Shown here piece by piece: positions 47,788 to 60,047 of a stretch of DNA of 64,000 nucleotides. The DNA comes from Coptis chinensis. Its lineage: Eukaryota > Streptophyta > Magnoliopsida > Ranunculales > Ranunculaceae. The position numbers and the translations under genes were made by a program. The notes under the pieces were generated by a model. That model was not told where the DNA came from, did not search any database, and saw nothing but the letters and a program-made list of their open reading frames with translations. The stretch is from assembly GCA_015680905.1 (NCBI GenBank), contig CM027384.1, forward strand, positions 77,657,501-77,721,500. Direction: 5' to 3'. Position 1 is the first letter of the stretch, and each line of letters begins with the position of its first letter.

Positions 47788-47943
47788 CAATCAATTTGTC
47801 CATTTTATAGAACTTGGAGTGTTGCCTGTTCGTTCTTTTCCCTTATTTCTCGTAAGCAATCTCCTGGGCTTTTACTTTGTTCATATCTGGATTTTCTTTA
47901 ACTATCTCCTAGAAGGTTGAATTCATGATCATCTTATCCTTAG

Positions 47944-48398
47944 GTACATGCTTGCAGAAGGTCTTGATCTTTATGCTATTGTGTCAATATTGTTCATAGG
48001 AATGGTAAGTTGTTTTGTGATTTGAAAATAATATCCTTGGCAGAAAGTCTATAACTACTGGTTATTTTGTTTTTTATATTTGTGTTTCTTAATATTTTTT
48101 TCAGGTTATGAAGCACTACACCTTCTCAAATCTGTCAGAAAACTCACAACAAATTTTTGCTGCTTTCTTCCATTTGATATCATCGTTAGCAGAAACTTTT
48201 GTGTTAGTGATTAGTAACCGTGCTTGGTTTCTTATTATTGTCGCATTACCTGATATTAATATTTTTAAGCTTTATTACATCTCAGTACCTATTGTGACCT
48301 AATCATATTTTTCTGCATATTCATATATATGGGTTTTGATATAGCCATGGAAAAACATAGCTGGTCACATGTTGGATTTATCTTCTTCTCAATTGTAT
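47944..48398 (+). pseudogene. Captured NHX5/6 exons, fragment B
   Basis: Three exons in correct order with introns kept. YMLAEGLDLYAIVSILFIGM (47944-48003) is followed by donor [26 protein letters not shown] onward (48108-48204) follows acceptor [27 protein letters not shown] (about 48329-48388) completes it. This is a central membrane part of the endosomal NHX5/NHX6 K+(Na+)/H+ antiporters, which set endosome and Golgi pH. The flanking exons are lost and the next exon breaks off after FIVIAR (48500). Introns show capture from genomic DNA. Confidence 0.85.
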
Positions 48399-48529
48399 CC
48401 TTGTAGTCTGATTATTTTTGACTTCATATATTTGTACATATTTTCCAAGCACTTTCCTTTTTTTTTTTCTTAACGTTTTGCTTTCGTGATCACTCCAGTT
48501 ATTCATTGTCATAGCAAGGTGGCCATCTA

Positions 48530-48712
48530 ATCTCTATTAGACCTTATGACTTCATATGTTTATCCACCATTGAGAGTATTGTGTGCGCCATGAAAGCACT
48601 TGGGAATGATTGCCAGGAGTTGGAGAATCTCTTGGAAGTGTTTGAGTCCATGGTTGTTGATCAGAGGTGGTGCAAAGATGAAAGTTTAGGCAAAATATCT
48701 TCAGTGTGAGTT
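48530..48712 (+). other. Unidentified exon-like fragment
   Basis: An open stretch reading TIESIVCAMKALGNDCQELE then NLLEVFESMVVDQRWCKDE before a donor-like site. It looks protein-coding in composition and joins the end of the NHX fragment, but I cannot place it in a family. Confidence 0.35.
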
Positions 48713-50304
48713 TTACTTGCTAAACTTTTATTTTCTTTTGATTTAGACAATATAATATTGTAAAGTACCAACGTACTTAACTGTAATGAAGAAATAGTAT
48801 AATTCCTGTTTCATGAAAACCAAAGTTGATAGGCAATGCTTTATTTGTGTTTTGCTGGAGATTGTTGATAGTGTGAAAAACACACTTCTTCCTTCAAAGA
48901 TGTTTAGTAGAACCATAATGAAATGAGCTTATATTCAGAACTCATTTGATTTCTATCTTCACAACAACTGCAAGAAAGGAGATTTTAGGAAGTATTATTT
49001 GATTACAAATTGGTCTTCCTGGTTAATTGAGGAATTTATGGTAGTGGGAGATATTTGATTTGATAAATGTCTGTTGCTGTCATTCTACTCCTTTTTGTGT
49101 GAATCCAGCACCAAAATACTGGCATTGTTGGCTGATTTGATTTTTTTCATCACGTCTAGGAGCTTTTGATAGTCAGATATATTCAAAGTCACATCGAATG
49201 TAATTCTGGGAATATAGGGCCTCCTTAATTTATGTATTACTCTTAGAGGCGTAGTCTGAGCTTAATTTGTTGGATGTTGCGGTGCTGCATGAATATAGGC
49301 TTAGTCTGCACGCATTTCTATTTTTGCTTTGATATCATGGTTTAGAAATGATGAGATTAATGTGTTAGGGTTTGTTTCTTTTCCCCTGGGAAATATTTTG
49401 ATCTGTTCCAAGCAAATGGTGAGTATTTGTTCTGGAATTTCGTTGAGATCCTTTTAATGTTTAATGATTAAAGAACCTAGCTACATCTCCTTTTCATTGT
49501 TTGACTCTCTGATATTAATTGGAAAATAAATACATGCTTGATGTTAAGTTTTACATTCAAAATAAGTTAGTGTTTGCGAGGTGCTTTTACCATACTAGAT
49601 CATGAAACTACGTTCCTCTGTACACCACTCTGTTGTTATCATCTTCATAGTTGCGAAAAATCTTACATCAAGGTGACAAGATAATAATTACAACCTTAAA
49701 GTACTATACAGATTGCAGTAGAGTATGACAATGCAAAGGAACAGCTACATGTTTCCTGATTACTTGACAATGCTATTAGTTACTAGAACACAGCAGAAAC
49801 ATTGCTAAATTGTTCAATCAATAAGTAAACTTTGTATGAGAGATACATAAAAGTAACTCCTTGCAAATGGATTAGGATGTAACTTCATGTATACGTCTAG
49901 ATGTAGTTGTTTTGTATCATGTTATATACCTGGGTGTTTTTTTCCTTTATATTCCCGTGTCATTTGTTCGATTGATCTTCTCATTCTTTCTATCTTGTTA
50001 GAAGTACTTGAGGGGGCATTACTTTGTTACACATCTTCATATTCTGGCTTGCATGTGTTGATTATTGGCTTCTTCTTTGAAAAGGACCCACGATCATCTG
50101 GATTGGATTCTATGACTATCCAGAAGTTGTTGATGGGGTTTCATACAATCATACGTGCATTTTGATTCTATGACTATCCAGAAGTTGTTGAAACACCCCA
50201 TACTATGTAGTGGGGTGTTTCATACAATCATACGTGCATTTTGGGACTGATCATTTTGAGTCATGCATATTATGTACTAGGTAGTGCCCAAGGATTGTTT
50301 CACA
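48713..50304. other. Helitron 2 interior without recognised genes
   Basis: T-rich, intron-like DNA with no clear coding piece, apart from the local duplication at 50106-50245. Confidence 0.4.
50106..50245 (+). repeat. Direct duplication with a hairpin in one copy
   Basis: GATTCTATGACTATCCAGAA...CATACGTGCATTTT occurs at 50106 and again at 50162. The second copy holds the hairpin AACACCCCA/TGGGGTGTT around TACTATGTAG; the first has only TGGGG there. Confidence 0.8.
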
Positions 50305-50381
50305 CGAGGAGATAGTACGTACTAGGTTGCGCCGAAGGCGCGTCGGGTTCATCAGTGCCGTACGGCACGGGCATACCCTAG
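50305..50381 (+). other. Helitron 2 3' terminus
   Basis: GCGCCGAAGGCGC stem, CATCAGTGCC, then the perfect palindrome GTGCCGTACGGCAC about ten bases before CTAG and host T. This is the textbook Helitron 3' end. Confidence 0.85.
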
Positions 50382-50584
50382 TCATCCAATGAACCTACCA
50401 TGTTATCCAATTTATCCAGCAAAACAAAAACTTTAAGTGTTAATTAAGTGCATTGTTTTAACCCAACACTGTGTAATACTTTGATCTCTACTGCAAAAAC
50501 TGCTCACTCATCAATATTCAAGAAAATAGAAAATTGGATTACCAACAAACTAGATAATAAAAACACAAAAGAATGAAATGAAAT
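50382..50584. other. Short intergenic stretch
   Basis: A/T-rich, no feature. Confidence 0.4.
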
Positions 50585-50767
50585 CATTGTGTTCCACGTG
50601 ATCAGGTCTCTTTCTGGCATTTCATGAAAATATCTATATGCATCGGACACTTTACCACACCTGCAGTGCATGTCAACTAGTGAATTTCCAACAGGGTGGT
50701 CGGACCCAAATCCATGTTTACCTACAGCTGCATGTATCTGTTGGCCATATGTATGTATAGGAACCAA
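50585..50767 (-). pseudogene. PPR protein fragment
   Basis: The minus strand reads YGQQIHAAVGKHGFGSDHPV then GNSLVDMHCRCGKVSDAYRY and FHEMPERDLITWNTMI. This spans roughly two PLS-type pentatricopeptide repeats of an organelle RNA-binding protein, similar in register to the At1g56570 (PGN) type. It has no start or end of its own and passes into unrelated sequence. Not related to the intact PPR gene at 28281. Confidence 0.8.
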
Positions 50768-51047
50768 AGGTCATATGCTAGAAATCATGAGGGAACTACT
50801 AGGGGGGAGAGGATCGAGGCTCACCTTCTCTCCATTTCCAACTCAATCACTCAATTCCAATATGAACTATGTATGACTTGATCCCAGTTCACCGGAGAAC
50901 TAGATACGTAGGCAGTTCAATCATTCGAACTCAGTTATAACGTCATCTTCCCCAATCACCCAGACTCGTAAGGTCGTTACAAGAACACACCTTTACAGTT
51001 GGTGTAAAACAAACTTAATAAAGGTCTGTAATTGGGGAATCCAGATT
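50768..51047. other. Possible 3' flank of the GluRS pseudogene
   Basis: Non-coding. Near 51000-51047 it reads on the minus strand like 3' untranslated sequence after the stop of the synthetase remnant. Confidence 0.4.
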
Positions 51048-51709
51048 CTAGACACACTTTAGCAGTGATGTCTGTTGTCTACCATCTGGGATCGAAAGTA
51101 GAACAATAGGCTTAGAGGACCTAGAGTAAGGCACATCACATATGAAGTAGCCCTTCCTCTCCAATTGAAGTATCTCCCCGCGCTGCAAATTGCGCATGTT
51201 GGAATCTCCGAGGGCAAGGGTCTCCTTCTTGGTTCTAGGATTAAGCACATCGATGAAATCCTCGCCTTCATCCAGCTTTTTTTTGGCAATCAAGTAACCA
51301 AAATCAAGCAATGAGAGATTAATCAGGTCTTCTGTTTCAGGAAGCCATGTAAGCTTCACTTTTGTGGTTTTAACAGAGCCCTCGAGGTGCAAAACACCTG
51401 TCAACTGTGTGACATTTCCATGGTTGTCCTTCCCTATTTCAGTAATTAGAGCATTTCCCCAATCCATCAAAGTGATTTCCTCACCAACGGAGATAGCAGA
51501 CGCATCAGCATAGTCTAACCATATTCTCTGTGTAGGTTGTCTCCTTTGAACCAACCCCTTGGAATTTCTTGTGCCTTGGAATGATGCGTGCAAATGGTTT
51601 TACAGGACCGTCAATCAGCGTCAATATCACACGCTTTTCCTCGAGGACCGCAGTATGCCTGGCGCAAACTGGATCAATTATCTTCTTATTGATGGTCCAC
51701 AGTTTATCC
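51048..51709 (-). pseudogene. Glutamyl-tRNA synthetase pseudogene, C-terminal half
   Basis: The minus strand continues the synthetase after the third Copia insertion: KLWTINKKIIDPVCARHTAV, LTLIDGPVKPFARIIPRHKK, then YADASAISVGEEITLMDWGN and GDSNMRNLQRGEILQLERKG, ending PIVLLSIPDGRQQ plus a short tail and stop. This is the beta-barrel anticodon-binding region of the eukaryotic cytosolic GluRS/GlnRS type. A frameshift lies near 51540. The other half is at 58860-59810. The family charges tRNA-Glu in the cytosol. Confidence 0.9.
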
Positions 51710-52196
51710 TGTGAGGATTTCTCCAATACCCAGAATACATGTCAATCAATAAAGAAAACCGAATAATAATAGGACATACCTGAAGCCATAGCGTTATCAA
51801 GCAAGTCCTATAAGCAGCAGCGGAACGTTGTTGTCTTCCACTCCAAAACCCTTCTTGTGTTCTCTCACAGTGGATGGAAAACTTATGAGAATCAGAATAG
51901 GGTTTGGGGTGGGGACCTCAACTTATATATTATGGGTGTATTTCTATTATAGCCCATCATGATAATAGAAATAAGCATTCCCAAAAAGTATCCGCACATA
52001 TCGTTAAGCCCATACTCACTTTATACACGTGTCATGACTTGACACGTGTGGTTTTGAGACATGTAAATGACCAGTCATGTTACTTTAAGATCCACAGTTT
52101 AGTGAGTCTTCTCAATGTCACTTCTGGTTCGACAATTAACAATTGTGTAATGTGTATGATCTATGTAGGTACACCTTAAAGAGAAAAGTTCTAACA
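51710..52196 (-). repeat. 3' LTR of third Copia element
   Basis: It matches 58361-58859 from TGTGAGGATTTC to GTTCTAACA (plus-strand reading). It is preceded in element orientation by GTGGGAGAT. Confidence 0.88.
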
Positions 52197-52699
52197 ATCT
52201 CCCACTTGTACCACATAGGTCATAACCTGATATTAAACAATGGTGACCTTAAGAGCTCTAAATTTTATTGTCGAAATAATGAGTGACGTCTCAAAAAACA
52301 CAATCTGGTCCATTGAAAATAAAAATATAGGATCACAGCGGCCTTTGCCACATTTAGCATGACTAGACCCATCTGTAGTCACAATACTAATATCTCCAAC
52401 GACATAGATTAAGTATGGATGTGTAGCATGAAAATAACATGTAATGTGATCCCTGAACATGTTCATTTTCAATTGGTCCAACCTTATGATTTATAATGAT
52501 ATCTTTATTCTACTTAATCAAACTTTATATGCGCAACCATAAATGAATAAGTAGATAACTTTATTTCAAAAAAAAAATAATCATCAATAGTAAACAAAAT
52601 ATTAATACAAACTCCCACTAAAATGAAACATCAGAAGGACTAACCACCCCCATACGAGCTACATGCTCCTTAAATGCCTTAGGTGGTAAGCCCTAATTA

Positions 52700-53842
52700 G
52701 TTAGCTAAAGCTATCCGGAGATTTGTATTAACATACTCAATTGTCATATGATGATCTTTAACCCTCTCTTTCACGACAAGAAACTTGATGTCAATGTGCC
52801 TAGACTTTGACGAACTCTTGTTGTTCTTGGAATAAAGTTCTGCGGCTTTATTATCACAATAAACCGTTAATGGTTTCTCAATGAAACCCATTGCATGAAG
52901 CCCAGAAGTGAAATTTCTATACCACTTTACTTGATTTGATGCTTCAAAACAAGCAATAAATTCTGCTTCCATAGTGGAGGAGGCTATTAGTGTTTGTTTG
53001 ACACTTTTCCATGATACAGCACCTCCAGCTAACATGAAAACATAACCAGACGTGGATTTTCTACTATCCAAGCAACCAGCAAAATCTGAATCCGAATACC
53101 CAATCAACTCAAAATGATCGGTTTTTCGGTATGTGAGCATAAAATCTTTTGTCCTTTGCAAATACCGCATCACCTTTTTAGCCGCTTTCCAATGATCCAT
53201 TCCTGGATTACTTAAGTATCTGCCTAGCATTCAAACTCGTCTGCAATATCTGACGCTACAAACTTGAGCATACATAAGACTCCCTACTATTGATGCATAA
53301 GGAATATCTTGCATTTGTTCTTTCTCTAAATCGTTCTTTGGACATTGAAGCAAACTCAATTTATCACCCTTAGCAATGGGCGCATCACCTAGTGCACAAT
53401 TTTGCATGCCAAACCTACTTAGCACCCTTTCAACATAAGCCTTTTGTGATAAGCCTAGAATGTCACGTGATCTATCACGATGAATTTCAATGCCTAGCAC
53501 AAAAGATGCTTCACCAAGATCTTTCATCTCAAAATTCCTTGAAAGAAATCGCTTGGTTTCATGCAAAAGGCCTATGTCACTGCTCGCTAGTAGGATGTCA
53601 TCAACATATAGCACTAGAAAAATAAATTTACTCCCACTGATCTTGTGATAAACGCATTGATCCACATCATTTTCCTTAAAACCAAAAAGAGGAAATGATG
53701 TGATCAAACTTTTAAATACCACCTGAAAGATGCAAATTAAGCCATAGATGGATTTCTTTAATTTACAAACCAAATGTTCAGAGCCTGTGGACTCAAAACC
53801 ATGAGGTTGCCTCATATAGATAGTCTCCCCCAATGTCACCAT
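52700..53842 (-). mobile_element. RNase H and reverse transcriptase of third Copia element
   Basis: Minus strand: the reverse transcriptase has LVLYVDDILLASSD near 53590, and RNase H has YSDSDFAGCLDSRKSTSGYV, STMEAEFIA and VYCDNKAA between 53090 and 52850. Broken fossil. Confidence 0.88.
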
Positions 53843-54779
53843 TCAGGTCTTAACATCCATCCGGTGTAACTCTAAATCATAATGAGCTACAAGTGCCATA
53901 ATAAGTCTAAAAGAGTCTTTTCGATGAAACCGGAGAGAAAGTCTCTTTATAGTCAATGCCCATTTTTTGAGTAAAAGCCTTTTGCAACAAGGCGTGCTTT
54001 ATATCCAATCTTGCCTTTTGAGTCTCTTTTGGTTTTGAAAATCCATTTGTTAGCAATGGGTTTGACTCCATTAAACAACTTCGACAAGATCCCAAACATC
54101 ATTGTCTTTCATAGACCTTAACTCCTTTATCATGGCATTCATCCAATCTAAGGAGTAATAGGATCATTTTCCATTCCTATATCAAACTCATGCTCTTGGA
54201 GATAAACTATATATTCATCTGAATTAATAGGCTGCTCTCCGCCCCTAGTTGATCTCCTTATTGGCACTTCTAATTGAATTTGTTGAGGTTCATCTATAAT
54301 AGCGAGGGGCCAACTCAGAATATTTGGTTGATCTACAACCGCATCACGCCTAATGACAGATGTGATCAACTCATCTCCCTGTGGATATCCATTAAAGGAA
54401 TATCAACATGCTCTTCTTTAAAAGCAATATTCCTTTGTTGTGTGTGCTCCCACTATCCTCAACATCTTCAATAAATTTGGCATTATCCGTCTCAATTAGG
54501 GGTTATTGGAAGAGGGGCAATAAAACTTGAAACCCTTTGACCTTTCCGAATAACCAATAAAGTAGCAACTAACTGTTCTTGAGTCAATTTTTCTTTCATT
54601 AGGCCTATATGGCCTAGCCTCGGTTGGACAACCCCAAATATGTAAATGCCTTATCTTTGGGTTTCTTTCCACCATAATTCATATGGGGTTTTAGTTCTTT
54701 CATTTACTAGGTACTTTGGTTAAGGATATATACTGCATCTTTAAGGCTTCACCCCAAAGAGACTCATAAGGTAGAATGA

Positions 54780-56722
54780 CAAATCATACTCCTAACCATG
54801 TCCTTTAGAGTCCGATTTAGTCTCTCGGATACACCATTTTGAGGTGGAGTCCCCGGCATGGTGTATTGAGGAACGATACCACATTCCTCAAAGTATCTTG
54901 CAAATGGTCCCCGATGTTGGCCTTTTCCATCATACCTACCATAGTATTCACCACCACGGTCGGATCGATAGCTTTAATTTTCTTAGAATGTTGATTTTCA
55001 ACTTCAGCTTTATAGGCCTTAAATACATCCGATAAAGAATGATTTTCATGAATTAAGTATAGATACCCATAACGAGAATAGTCATCGTAAACGTGATAAA
55101 ATACCGTTGACCATTCCAAGAAGCCGTGGGAAATGGACCACAAATATCGGTATATATCAAGTCTAAGACACTTGAACTCCTGGCTTTGCACCAAACTTCC
55201 TTATATTTGTTTGTTTTACCCTTTATACATTCAATACAAACTTTAAAGTCTGAAAAATCAAGGGGCACCAAGAACTCCATTTGACACAAGCCTTTCAATT
55301 CTCTGTTTAGAGATATGACCCAAACGCTTGTGCCACAATGTAGAGGAGTTCTCATTAATTAATCTACGCTTAGTACCATAGTTATTAACATGCAAAGTTT
55401 CATTTAACCTTAAGTGAGAGGCATCCAAGTCTAACTTGTATAGATTATCAATCAAAGAGCCTGTACCGATAAGATTTGAATTTTGAAAGAGACTAAATAT
55501 TCCTTTTCAACTTTGTATAACGGATTTGTCCAAACAGGAAATAGAAATTAAATTCCGTCTAAAAGACGGTACATAAATAGTCTCATCTAAATCCAAATAA
55601 AAACCAGACTCTAATTTTAATCTAAAGACTCCAATGGCCTCAACACATGCCTTATTGCCATCACCCATGTAAATGAACCTTTCGGTATCACTTGGCTTGC
55701 GGCTCCTTAGACAACCCTGCATGGAAACACTAATGTGAATAGTTGCTCCTGTATCTATCCACCAAGAATTAGAAGGTACTTCGGCAAGATTTAATTCAGA
55801 ACAAACAAAACTAAATTCATTACCTGCTTGCTTTGCTTTCCACTTTATATACTTTGGACATTCTTTCTTAATGTGACTGCGGGTTTCTTACAAAAGTAAT
55901 GAAAAAGTAGCCTGCTTTTGTTTATCTTTTAGCATTCACGTGGTGTCGCATTATCTGCAGTTCCTTTACCCTTATTATTCCATTTTCTTTTCTTAGTGCC
56001 TGAATTGCCAATAGAGGAAGTGGTCAAGTGAGCACTTTCATCTTCTCTTGTTTCAGCACACACCAAATGAGCTCATTAAAGAGTCCATTTCTCCCTTTGA
56101 GTATTATAATTGATCTTAAAGGGACCAAATTGTGCACAAGAGAAATAAGAATGAGGTGCACAAGGAGATCATCAGAGAACTCCAACTTTAGTGCCCTCAT
56201 TTTGGCAACAAGATTAGATATTTCCATAATGTACTCTCTAACATTTCCTTTGGCAGTATACCGCATGGTGACAAGTTTGCTAAGGAGCGTACTTGCCTCC
56301 ACCTTTTCCGATGCAACAAATCGGTCTGCAACTTGGTTTAGGAATTTCTTGGCATTTTCTTCCTTAGGCATTGCACCACGAAAAGTTTCAGAAATAGAGT
56401 GCTTCATTATACTAAGACTAAGGCGATTGGAGCGCTCCCACTTTTCGTAGGTAGCCTTTTCCTCAGCTCCACTATCAACCTTAAGGTTAGCAGGCTCATC
56501 AACACGTAATGCATAATCCAAATCCATACATCCAAGAACGATTAGAACATGCTTTTTCCATTTTGTAAAGTTGGAACCAGTAAGAACTGGAATACTAGTT
56601 AAATTGGCAGATATAGAAGATGTATTCACTGAAGCATAACACAAAAGATATCTCACATTACTATATATGTCATCTACTATAATGCATTGACAATAATAAA
56701 CTTGAATATTATTATCATGCAT
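54780..56722 (-). mobile_element. gag, protease and integrase of third Copia element
   Basis: The gag region (about 56690-56025) has TGSNFTKWKKHVLIVLGCMD and an SKLVTMRYTAKGNVREYI segment. Protease-adjacent sequence lies near 55700. An integrase zinc segment (LWHKRLGHISKQRIERLV, about 55330) and part of the DDE core follow. Broken fossil. Confidence 0.8.
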
Positions 56723-58360
56723 TCATCATCTAAATGAAAATTAATAATCAAATAGACAAATGACAAGATAGAAAACATTTATAAAACTTTAGTAGGGGAC
56801 CTTAATGAGAAACCTAACACACCGTTATAATTCAAGTCTTTGGACAAGCATTTAACGTGTAAGTGGTTTCCTCTAAACACATAAGGCTAATCGACATATG
56901 TAAAACAAAATTAGGTTTGGCAAAACAATAAGCCTTCCTTAGGGCCGACTATTGAATGCATAAGTAACTCCTAAAATTATTTTACATATATTAATTACCT
57001 TATACCGTCACTAATCCGGCCAAAATAGTAAACTTCCTTTGGGCTGATTATTACTTGCATGGATTAAGACGTAACTATATACAATCTAATAAACTTTACC
57101 ATTAAACCCAAATAAATTTTCCATGAAAGAGGCCAGTTAGGCAGCGTATCACGTTGAACTTACCCAAATTTCATGGTTTAGATTGCTAATTTTAAAATGT
57201 TTGGAACATGCTATTATTCAATTCTATTAATTAACATGAAAATAGTAGAAAAGAAAATTCCAATAGCAAACTTAAGAAATCCAAACATGATCAAACTGAA
57301 ATTTAAGTCCGTCTACTTTATTGGGCTCGAAAAACTCTTCAATTTGACTATTCATATGCCCAAAACGGACTTAAAACAAGGTATATACAACTGAAATAAG
57401 GTAATTGGGCCCAAAAAATACCAAATAGGCCCAAAACCGGGTCAAACTAGATCCAGTCAGCATGAGTCGGACCCGATCAGCACAAGTCAAACTTTGTTTG
57501 CAAAGTCAGACCTTGCATACATGGGCCAGACCCAAGCCCAATCTAATTTATGGGTCGAGTTGGACTTTGGGCTATGGGGCATACTTTAATAAAACACAAT
57601 CTCTCTTTTAGTGGGCTTTAAAAGAAAAAACCCAAAAAAAAAAAATTTATGTTGGGATCGGTTTTAAAACTCACTTGCACCAGGAGAGTTGACTTTGAGA
57701 AAAGAAACTCATCGTCACTTTCAAAGAACAGAGTGCAAAAAAAACTTCATAGTTTTCCAACCCCAAACTGCCTCCATTAATCCCATCAACTGAACGATAC
57801 AAAACAAGTTTCGACCGTCAGATATCATCTCGACCATCACACAACCCACCACACCAAATTTCAGCCCCATTGGACACTGCATCTCCGAGATACATAGATT
57901 TTAAAAACGCCAGATTCAATATAAAACGAGTTTTTAATCACTTTTAACATCAGTTAACGACATGAATCTGAGATCAAAAACTATAAGCCACCGTACGGAT
58001 TTAAAATATGGTATAAAGAGATCAATACTGGAAAATCTCAGCACCATACATCCAAACCCAAAGGAGATCCAAAAGTCCAAACTTGACAGAAAAAACAGTT
58101 TCGGGAATTTTCGATTTCAACCTTCGACGGCGATACCCACCATAACTGGCGATCAAAACCCATCATCCACCGTTGGATATGATCCTTAGATGATGAAGTA
58201 TTGACTCCACAAATCCCGACCCCAGAAAAATCCGGTCGCCGGAATCCGACGGTTCAATAACATTGAAACCGAAAAAAAAAACTGATTTTTCTCAATTTTA
58301 ATTTTAATTGTATAAGAAAATAAACCGTATGTTTTCTTAATGACTAACATGTCGGCGATT

Positions 58361-58859
58361 TGTGAGGATTTCTCCAATACCCGAATACATATCAATCAAT
58401 AAAGAAAACGAAATAATAATGGACATACCCGGCCCAAGCGTTATCAAGCAAGTCCTATAAGCGCAACGTTGTTGTTTCCACTCCAAAACCTTTCGCTGTT
58501 CCACCGGTGGATGGAAAACTTGAGAATCGAGAATAGGGTTTGGGGGTGGGGACCCGAGGGGGGTGGGGACCTCAACTTAACATATATTATGGGTGTATTT
58601 ATTATACCCATCAATAAAAAATCTTTTAAGCCCAAAAAGTATCTGCCAGCATATCGTTAAGCCCATACATTCATATACACGTGTCATGACTTGACATCGC
58701 GTGTGGTTTGAGAACGTGTAAATGGCCAAATCATATTACTTTTAAGATCACGCGGTTTAGTGAGTCTTCTCAATGTCATATTCAACGTAGTTCGACAATT
58801 AACAATTGTGTAATGTGTATGATCTATGTAGGTACACCTTAAAGAGAAAAGTTCTAACA
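58361..58859 (-). repeat. 5' LTR of third Copia element
   Basis: Partner of 51710-52196. It includes a GGTGGGGAC repeat near 58540-58570 not doubled in the other copy. Confidence 0.88.
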
Positions 58860-59810
58860 TATCCCACTCCATCAGGTTGAGATTCTTTGAAGCTCCCTGC
58901 TCCAAGATGAATTGGACTAAAGCCTCAATCTTCAGACGTCTACGTACTATACCTCGCACAGTTGGAAAACGAGGATCATCCCATCCATCAACTTTTCCGT
59001 TCTCTACAAACCAACCAAGCTTGCGTTTGCTAAGAAGCGTATACACCATATTCAATCGGCTAAACTCATAAATTTGCACTTTCTGCAGTCCCATATCCTC
59101 AAGAATTCTACAGTACTGTGCATTACGGTCTGCGTACTCGCTCGAGCAAAGGGCATGAGTTATACCTTCAGTAGCGTCCACGAAGGGACAGGCAAAGTCA
59201 TACGTTGGGTAAACTTTATATTTTGACCCTGTACGATGGTGAAGAACTGAGGTGCAACGATAGTACACTGGATCTCGAAGGGTCTTATTTTGAGCCTGCA
59301 TGTCCAGCTCCACGAACACAGCATTGAATACCTCTTTCAGAGCCTGCAATCATCTCTTTCCATAATTTCATATTGTTCTCAGGGCTATTATTCGTACATT
59401 TTGACTCGATGCCATCTATTCTTTCTTTCTGCATTTGCTCTTGTGGTGTATCATCAACATAAGCTTTCCCTTTTCAGATCAAATTTTCAGCCATTTCCAA
59501 CAATTTCTAGAAGTAATATGAGGTATACATAATTGCATCATACTGGATACCTAACGTCTTAATATCCTTTAGTATATTGTCCACAAACTCTGTCTTTTCT
59601 TTACTTGGATTAGTATCGTCGAAACGAATAATCAGTTGGCCTTTGTATCTATCAGCAAAATATTTGTTCAGGAGAGCAGCTTTTGAGTGACCAATGTGAA
59701 GATATCCACTGGGCTCTGGGGCGAACCGCAAACATACCTCTCCAACCTTGGCATCAGAGAGGTCGACTTCAAAGGTGGGACCGACTGCTAACTTTTCCCT
59801 TTTCATTGCT
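58860..59810 (-). pseudogene. Glutamyl-tRNA synthetase pseudogene, catalytic half
   Basis: Minus-strand remains of cytosolic GluRS. The class I signature appears in [20 protein letters not shown] (HIGH motif), followed by [32 protein letters not shown] and the second signature region LLSKRKL. The frame runs to NLMEWD, where the third Copia element is inserted; it resumes at 51709 with KLW. There are two in-frame stops near 59515 and 59475 and a frameshift near 59300. No intron is visible and the usual N-terminal GST-like domain is missing. The copy is dead and was probably dead or dispensable when the Copia landed. Confidence 0.92.
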
Positions 59811-60047
59811 TTTGCCTTTGTCCTTTGATTTTATCACAGTCGGAGCACTCCAATCCAACCTTGCCATTCTCAATCCTTTGATTGCACACGAAAGAGAGTA
59901 CACGATAACAATGACAAAATTCTCTCTTGCTAACAAAATTCTCGTTACTACAATTGCCTTTCTCACTATATGCATAAGTATTTATAGATTCAAGACATGG
60001 GGCGTGGGCAAGTTGTTTCCAAAACCGTAACCTATTCCAAAACCGTA
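59811..60047. other. Flank of the GluRS pseudogene
   Basis: On the minus strand a Lys/Ser-rich open stretch ([15 protein letters not shown], about 59870) may be the out-of-frame linker before the catalytic domain. No other feature. Confidence 0.4.

Larger units (their letters stand above)
39980..50381 (+). mobile_element. Helitron 2, gene-carrying, split by a Copia element
   Basis: It begins TCTAACAAAGCACA plus TGGTGTGGGGCCGAAGG, three bases after Helitron 1 ends. It closes at 50381 with the perfect stem GTGCCGTACGGCAC, then GGGCATACCCTAG and host T. Without the nested Copia it is about 5.4 kb. It holds NHX5/6-like antiporter exons in scrambled order, low-complexity exons that may come from a Helitron replicase N-terminus, and unidentified pieces. 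The replicase/helicase core is absent, so it could move only with help. The single-element reading depends on no older boundary lying inside; the extra end-like motif at 40877 is a caution. Confidence 0.65.
51710..58859 (-). mobile_element. Ty1/Copia retrotransposon inside the GluRS pseudogene, broken
   Basis: A 7.15-kb Copia copy on the minus strand. Its LTRs are at 58361-58859 (5') and 51710-52196 (3'), each starting TGTTAGAAC and ending TCCTCACA in element orientation. Identical target copies TATCC lie at 51705-51709 and 58860-58864. In element order it has a long leader (58360 to about 56730), gag (about 56690-56025), protease/pre-integrase (about 55750-55450), integrase (about 55360-54780), reverse transcriptase (about 54100-53240), RNase H (about 53230-52700) and a purine-rich tract next to the 3' LTR. 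Coding sequence is interrupted many times and the LTRs differ by many small gaps, so it is old. Confidence 0.92.

Noticed and set aside
50585-50767. PPR fragment as a second copy of the OTP81-like gene
   Set aside because: Residues do not follow the corresponding repeats of the protein at 28281-30530; it resembles a different PPR protein.
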